DNA of 35,792 bases. Source: Sulfuritalea sp. Its GTDB lineage: Bacteria > Pseudomonadota > Gammaproteobacteria > Burkholderiales > Rhodocyclaceae. Below are positions 27,709 through 35,792 of the stretch, in pieces. Every line of letters starts with the position of its first letter. The first letter of the stretch is position 1. The stretch lies in NCBI GenBank assembly GCA_030696505.1, contig JAUYSD010000269.1, positions 1 through 35,792 on the forward strand. The letters are read 5' to 3'. A program made the position numbers and the translations under genes. The notes below the pieces were generated by a model. That model worked only from the letters and a program-made list of their open reading frames with translations, had not been told where the DNA came from and searched no databases.

Positions 27709-28425
27709 GTGCCTGACAGCGGTTTTCTCGCAGTATTCCTGATCGGCCTGCTGGGCGGGGTGCACTGCGCCGGCATGTGCGGCGGCATAGTCTCCGCACT
27801 GACCCTGCAAATGCCGGGTAAGCCGGGCGCTGCGGGTCCGGCGTGGACCATCCACCTCGCCTACAACCTCGGCCGCATCAGCAGCTATGCCATTGCCGGC
27901 GCCTTGATGGGTGCGCTGGGCAGTCTCGGTCTGCTGCTCAACAACGCCTTGCCGGTGCAACTGACGCTGTATATCGCCGCCAACCTGATGATGATCGCGC
28001 TCGGCCTGTATCTGACCGGCATCACGGGTGCGCTGGCCTTCACCGAACGTGCCGGGCAGTGGCTGTGGCGCCGGGTACAGCCGGCGACCAAACGCTTCCT
28101 GCCGGTGCGCGGTCCGGCGCAGGCGTTTCCGCTCGGCCTGCTCTGGGGCTGGCTGCCCTGCGGCCTGGTCTATAGCGTGCTGGCGATGGCCCTGCTGAGC
28201 GGCAGCGCAGTGCGCGGCGCGGCGGCGCTGCTGGCCTTCGGCCTTGGCACCCTGCCCAATCTGATGCTTGCCGGTCTCTTGCTGACGCGCTTTCGCAGCG
28301 TGATCCAGGGACGCGCACTGCGATTGGGATCAGGCCTGCTGGTGCTGGGTTTCGGCGTGTATGGACTGATCAATGCGGCGACCCTGGGCGGCAAACTCTG
28401 GCGGGGCGTGGTCGGTCAGGTTTGA
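27709..28425 (+). CDS. Sulfite exporter TauE/SafE-like (DsbD-family) membrane protein
   Basis: ORF 238 aa from GTG; FLIGLLGGVHCAGMCGGIVSALTLQ, YNLGRISSYAIAGALMGALGS, GLLWGWLPCGLVYSVLAMAL. Confidence 0.85.
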   Translation: MPDSGFLAVFLIGLLGGVHCAGMCGGIVSALTLQMPGKPGAAGPAWTIHLAYNLGRISSYAIAGALMGALGSLGLLLNNALPVQLTLYIAANLMMIALGLYLTGITGALAFTERAGQWLWRRVQPATKRFLPVRGPAQAFPLGLLWGWLPCGLVYSVLAMALLSGSAVRGAAALLAFGLGTLPNLMLAGLLLTRFRSVIQGRALRLGSGLLVLGFGVYGLINAATLGGKLWRGVVGQV

Positions 28426-28426
28426 A

Positions 28427-28449
28427 GAGTTGGCGCTGGCGCTACGGCG
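28427..28449 (+). repeat. 23-nt dispersed repeat, copy 1
   Basis: GAGTTGGCGCTGGCGCTACGGCG, exact inverted copy of 33712-33734. Confidence 0.75.
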
Positions 28450-28462
28450 ACAGTGCTTTGGT

Positions 28463-28867
28463 TCAAGGCGTCAGCGCCATACGGATGATGGGGCAGGGCA
28501 TCTCCTGGCCGCCGCATTCGCACTCCCGCACCAGATGACGCAGGGCGTCGGCGACTTTGGCCAACTGCTCGATGCGGGTCTCGATGCTGCGGATCTTCTC
28601 GCTGGCCAGGCTGCGGGCAAGATGGTGGTCGCGCGTGTCGTTGAGCGTCATCAGCTCGGCGATTTCCTCCAGCGTGAAGCCGACGCCCTGGGCGCGCTTG
28701 ATGAAGTTCAGGCGTTCCAGGTGCAGCGTGTCGTAGCGGCGATAGCCGGAGACGGCGGGCGGCTCGGCGAGCAGTCCGCGACGCTGGTAGTAGCGCACCG
28801 TCTCGACGCCGACCCCGGCGTTTTTCGCCAGTTTGCCGATCGTGAACGTCTGTTCTGAAATTTTCAT
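28463..28867 (-). CDS. MerR family regulator, copper/heavy-metal responsive (CueR-like)
   Basis: In-frame ATG at 28867 of ORF 28463..28918; FTIGKLAKNAGVGVETVRYYQRRGLL, C-terminal CECGGQEMPCPIIRMAL; divergent from copA. Confidence 0.88.
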   Translation of the reverse strand: MKISEQTFTIGKLAKNAGVGVETVRYYQRRGLLAEPPAVSGYRRYDTLHLERLNFIKRAQGVGFTLEEIAELMTLNDTRDHHLARSLASEKIRSIETRIEQLAKVADALRHLVRECECGGQEMPCPIIRMALTP

Positions 28868-28877
28868 GGGAAACCCC

Positions 28878-28909
28878 TTGACTCCGTACCAAGGTACAGA
28901 GTTTAGACT
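28878..28909 (+). promoter_or_regulatory. MerR-type operator/promoter of copA
   Basis: TTGACT (28878-28883), TAGACT (28904-28909), 20-nt spacer spanned by dyad ACTCCGTACC-aa-GGTACAGAGT (one mismatch). Confidence 0.85.
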
Positions 28910-28953
28910 TGCTGCCAAGGAACTTCCAGCCGCAAAGCGGCCTGACTGGAGAG

Positions 28954-31389
<2,436 letters not shown>

Positions 31390-31393
31390 CGAT

Positions 31394-31600
31394 ATGGAAA
31401 CGACGACAATCAAGGTGGACGGCATGTCCTGTGGCGGCTGCGTGAAAAGCGTGACCGGCGTGCTGATGGCGCAGGACGGCGTAGCGAAGGCGGAGGTTTC
31501 GCTGGAACAGAAGCAGGCGGTGGTCGAATTCGATGCCGCAAAAGTCACGCGCGATCAGCTCAAGGCCGTGATCGAGGACGCCGGCTTCGAGGCCGGCTGA
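31394..31600 (+). CDS. copZ: Heavy-metal-associated copper chaperone
   Basis: ORF 68 aa; TTIKVDGMSCGGCVKSVTGVLMAQDGVAKAEVSLEQKQAVVEFD. Confidence 0.92.
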   Translation: METTTIKVDGMSCGGCVKSVTGVLMAQDGVAKAEVSLEQKQAVVEFDAAKVTRDQLKAVIEDAGFEAG

Positions 31601-31606
31601 CCCAGA

Positions 31607-32515
31607 CTAGGCCGAAATCGGCCGATAGGCCGGATTGTCGATCAGCTTCACGGCGGCGATGATCGCCTCGATCACCTGCGGTCGCGTGAATCCCTCACGC
31701 CACGCCAGCGCCACGCGCCGCGACGGCGCCGGTACTTCAAAGGGAATCGCCACCACCATCCCGTTCCGGTAGATTCCGCGCAGCGAGCCGGCCGGCAGCA
31801 CGGAAACGCCGTAGCCCGAGGCCACCATGCAGCGCACGGTCTCGATCGAATGGCCTTCGTGCAGCGAGCCTTCGGCGTGGCTGATGTCCGGGCAGGCATC
31901 GAGCACCTGCTCGCGAAAGCAGTTGCCGGCCTTCAGCACCAGCACCTCCTCGCCACGCACCTCATGGCTGGCGACCTTCTTGCGTCTGGCCCAGCGGTGG
32001 CCCTTGGGCACGATCACCTCGAAGGCTTCGTCATACAGCGGCTGCACCTGCAGTCCCTTGACGGCAAAGGGCAGGGCAATGATGGCCGCATCGACCGTGC
32101 CGTACTTGAGACTGTCGGTGAGCAGCGCGGTCATGCTTTCCTCGATGTAGAAGCGGGTGTTCGGCGCGGTCTTGCGCATCGCGGCGATCAACTCCGGCAA
32201 CAGGTAGGGGCCGATGGTGTGGATCACGCCGAGGCGGAAATCGCCTGCCAGCGGGTCCTTTCCCAACTGCGCCACGAGTTCGATGCGGCGCGCCTCGTCG
32301 AGTGTCTTGCGCACCTGCGCCACCACCTGCCAGCCGATGTCGGTCAGCGCGACGTGGCTCTTGCCGCGCTCGATCAGGGTGACGCCGAGTTCGGCCTCCA
32401 GGTTCTGCAAGGCCACGCTCAGGGTCGGCTGGCTGATGTGGCAGCGCTCGGCGGCGCGACTGAAGGAACCCTCGTCGGCGAAGGCCACCAGATAACGCAA
32501 AGTTGAAAGTTTCAT
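31607..32515 (-). CDS. oxyR: LysR family hydrogen peroxide sensor OxyR
   Basis: ORF 302 aa; HTH SFSRAAERCHISQPTLSVALQNLEAELG, redox-Cys segment KAGNCFREQVLDACPD; divergent from ccpA. Confidence 0.92.
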   Translation of the reverse strand: MKLSTLRYLVAFADEGSFSRAAERCHISQPTLSVALQNLEAELGVTLIERGKSHVALTDIGWQVVAQVRKTLDEARRIELVAQLGKDPLAGDFRLGVIHTIGPYLLPELIAAMRKTAPNTRFYIEESMTALLTDSLKYGTVDAAIIALPFAVKGLQVQPLYDEAFEVIVPKGHRWARRKKVASHEVRGEEVLVLKAGNCFREQVLDACPDISHAEGSLHEGHSIETVRCMVASGYGVSVLPAGSLRGIYRNGMVVAIPFEVPAPSRRVALAWREGFTRPQVIEAIIAAVKLIDNPAYRPISA

Positions 32516-32525
32516 GTCTCTACCT

Positions 32526-32562
32526 ATAGTTCGTTTCTATGTGCTGTATAGCAAAAAACTAA
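32526..32562 (+). promoter_or_regulatory. OxyR tetrad binding site
   Basis: ATAG-TTCGTTT-CTAT-GTGCTGT-ATAG-CAAAAAA-CTAA: 15/16 match to ATAG-N7-CTAT-N7-ATAG-N7-CTAT with exact spacing. Confidence 0.88.
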
Positions 32563-32572
32563 TTATAAATCA

Positions 32573-32586
32573 TTGAGTTAGATCAA
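32573..32586 (+). promoter_or_regulatory. FNR-type box upstream of ccpA
   Basis: TTGAGTTAGATCAA (one mismatch to consensus); TATCTT at 32608-32613 fits class II spacing. Confidence 0.75.
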
Positions 32587-32661
32587 CATCCCTGATTTTA
32601 GTATGGATATCTTTCGTGGCCATGGATTTCAGTTTTTTTAATCATCATCAGGAGCCAAACC

Positions 32662-33651
32662 ATGAAAGTACGCATCATCGTCGCCTCGCTGCTGGCCTTC
32701 GGCGCAACTGCCGCCGCCCAGTCCAACGAACCCATCCAGCCGGTCAAGCCGCCGGCGCAGATCAACCTGGGCATGGTCGAACTGGGCAAGAAGCTCTTCT
32801 TCGATCCGCGCCTGTCGAAGTCCGGCTTCATTTCCTGCAACTCCTGCCACAACCTGTCGATGGGCGGCACCGACAACATCCCGACCTCGATCGGCGACAA
32901 GTGGCAGCAGGGCCCGATCAATGCGCCGACGGTGCTGAATTCCAGCCTCAACGTCGCCCAGTTCTGGGACGGTCGCGCCGCCGACCTCAAGGCCCAGGCC
33001 GGCGGCCCGATCGCCAACCCCGGCGAGATGGCCTTCAGCCACACGCTCGCGCTGGGCGTGCTGGAATCCATCCCGGCCTACGTGCGCGAGTTCAAGCAGG
33101 TCTTCGGCAAAAACAGGATCAGCATCGAGGAAGTCACGCTCGCCATCGCGGAGTTCGAGAAGACCCTGGTGACGCCGAACTCGCGTTTCGACCAATGGCT
33201 GCTGGGCAAGGCCGACGCGCTGAACGGCGACGAGAAAGCGGGCTACAAGCTGTTCAAGGACAGCGGTTGCGTGGGTTGCCACAACGGGCCGGCGGTCGGC
33301 GGTGCTTCGTTCCAGAAGATGGGCGTGGTCGCCACCTACAAGGCCAACAGCCCGGCCGAGGGCCGCAGCGCGGTCACCGGCAAGGATGTCGATCGCTTCA
33401 ACTTCAAGGTGCCGACCCTGCGCAACGTGGAAATGACCTATCCCTACTTCCATGATGGCGCGGCCAACACCCTGACCGAAGCCGTCGAGGTCATGGGCCG
33501 CATTCAGCTCGGCAAGAAGTTCACTGCCGATGAAAACGGCAAGGTCGTCGCCTTTCTGAAGACGCTGACCGGCGACCAGCCGAGTTTCGCGCTGCCGATC
33601 CTGCCGCCATCCTCCGACAAGACGCCGCGTCCGACGCCATTCGGCAAGTAA
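32662..33651 (+). CDS. ccpA: Diheme cytochrome c peroxidase
   Basis: ORF 329 aa; signal peptide MKVRIIVASLLAFGATAAAQS, LGKKLFFDPRLSKSGFISCNSCHNLSMGGTDN, CVGCHNGPAVGG, VPTLRNVEMTYPYFHDGAANTL. Confidence 0.95.
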   Translation: MKVRIIVASLLAFGATAAAQSNEPIQPVKPPAQINLGMVELGKKLFFDPRLSKSGFISCNSCHNLSMGGTDNIPTSIGDKWQQGPINAPTVLNSSLNVAQFWDGRAADLKAQAGGPIANPGEMAFSHTLALGVLESIPAYVREFKQVFGKNRISIEEVTLAIAEFEKTLVTPNSRFDQWLLGKADALNGDEKAGYKLFKDSGCVGCHNGPAVGGASFQKMGVVATYKANSPAEGRSAVTGKDVDRFNFKVPTLRNVEMTYPYFHDGAANTLTEAVEVMGRIQLGKKFTADENGKVVAFLKTLTGDQPSFALPILPPSSDKTPRPTPFGK

Positions 33652-33673
33652 TCCCGGCGCAGCGAAACAAAAC

Positions 33674-33706
33674 GGCGCCCCTGTTGCAGGGGCGCCCTTG
33701 CTCTTT
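33674..33706 (+). terminator. Rho-independent terminator after ccpA
   Basis: 10-bp perfect stem GGCGCCCCTG-ttg-CAGGGGCGCC followed by cTTGCTCTTTT. Confidence 0.8.
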
Positions 33707-33711
33707 TCGGC

Positions 33712-33734
33712 CGCCGTAGCGCCAGCGCCAACTC
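33712..33734 (-). repeat. 23-nt dispersed repeat, copy 2 (inverted)
   Basis: CGCCGTAGCGCCAGCGCCAACTC = reverse complement of 28427-28449. Confidence 0.75.
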
Positions 33735-33757
33735 CCGCGTTGCGCCCAGGCGGCAGG

Positions 33758-34039
33758 TCATCCCAAGGTCGTGTCGAGCACCATCATCAGCGCGAAGCCG
33801 GGCATCAAGCCCAGCGTCGCCGGCGTCTGGTGGCCGTTGCGGTGGGTCTGGGGGATCACTTCGTGGGAGACGACGAAGATCATCGCACCGGCGGCAAGGC
33901 CGAGTCCGACCGGGTAAGCCACCGTAAAGCCGCTCGCCAGGCCGACGCCGAGCAGGCTGTCTTGGAGACGTTGCGCAATGCCGCGCAGGAACAGTGCCGG
34001 CGCCGCGGGCAGCACAATGCCGAACGCATCGCCGCCGGG
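33758..34039 (-). pseudogene. C-terminal remnant of a ZIP family metal transporter
   Basis: LGLAAGAMIFVVSHEVIPQTHRNGHQTPATLGLMPGFALMMVLDTTLG matches the ZIP C-terminus, but only about 85-90 codons exist and katG ends immediately upstream. Confidence 0.75.
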
Positions 34040-34040
34040 A

Positions 34041-35792
<1,752 letters not shown>

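Noticed and set aside
26485-27960. 491-aa ORF antisense to hemN
   Set aside because: Shadow ORF; the plus strand has full HemN motifs.
31612-31625. GGCCGA-aa-TCGGCC hairpin at the copZ/oxyR convergent junction
   Set aside because: Short, inside the oxyR coding end, with no T tract; may be a coincidental GC-rich inverted repeat.

Overview
High-GC, betaproteobacterial-looking chromosome segment (Rhodocyclales-like by gene content; the taxonomy is inference). It holds three blocks. (1) The left edge carries a minus-strand MSHA-type minor pilin operon (mshC-D-O-P) followed by a large MshQ/DUF6701-like lectin adhesin. The adhesin runs off the window and is therefore missing from the supplied ORF track. 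(2) After a tRNA-Thr(CGU) gene there is a long low-oxygen / nitric oxide / copper / peroxide block: ccoI-ccoS, an Rrf2 regulator, an FNR paralogue, bacteriohemerythrin, ccoNOQP, ccoG-ccoH, a DUF3149 protein and a small membrane protein, an HHE hemerythrin, a universal stress protein, phaC, hemerythrin-DUF2249-membrane protein, a Dnr-like regulator, nnrS, sirB2, fnr, hemN, a TauE/SafE-like protein, a MerR regulator, copA and copZ. (3) The right edge carries a peroxide block: oxyR, diheme cytochrome c peroxidase, a ZIP transporter remnant and katG (truncated). Direct reading finds five FNR/Dnr-type boxes, a 15/16 match to the OxyR tetrad consensus stacked beside an FNR box upstream of ccpA, and a MerR-type operator upstream of copA. 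The most interesting candidates are: an FNR paralogue whose recognition helix reads E-T-V-C-R instead of E-T-V-S-R, sitting just upstream of two phased TTGAC-N4-GTCA dyads before bacteriohemerythrin; the OxyR+FNR promoter; a lectin domain split by a ~220-aa module in the MshQ-like adhesin; and a 23-nt exact dispersed intergenic repeat. No CRISPR array, prophage, IS element or rRNA was seen.
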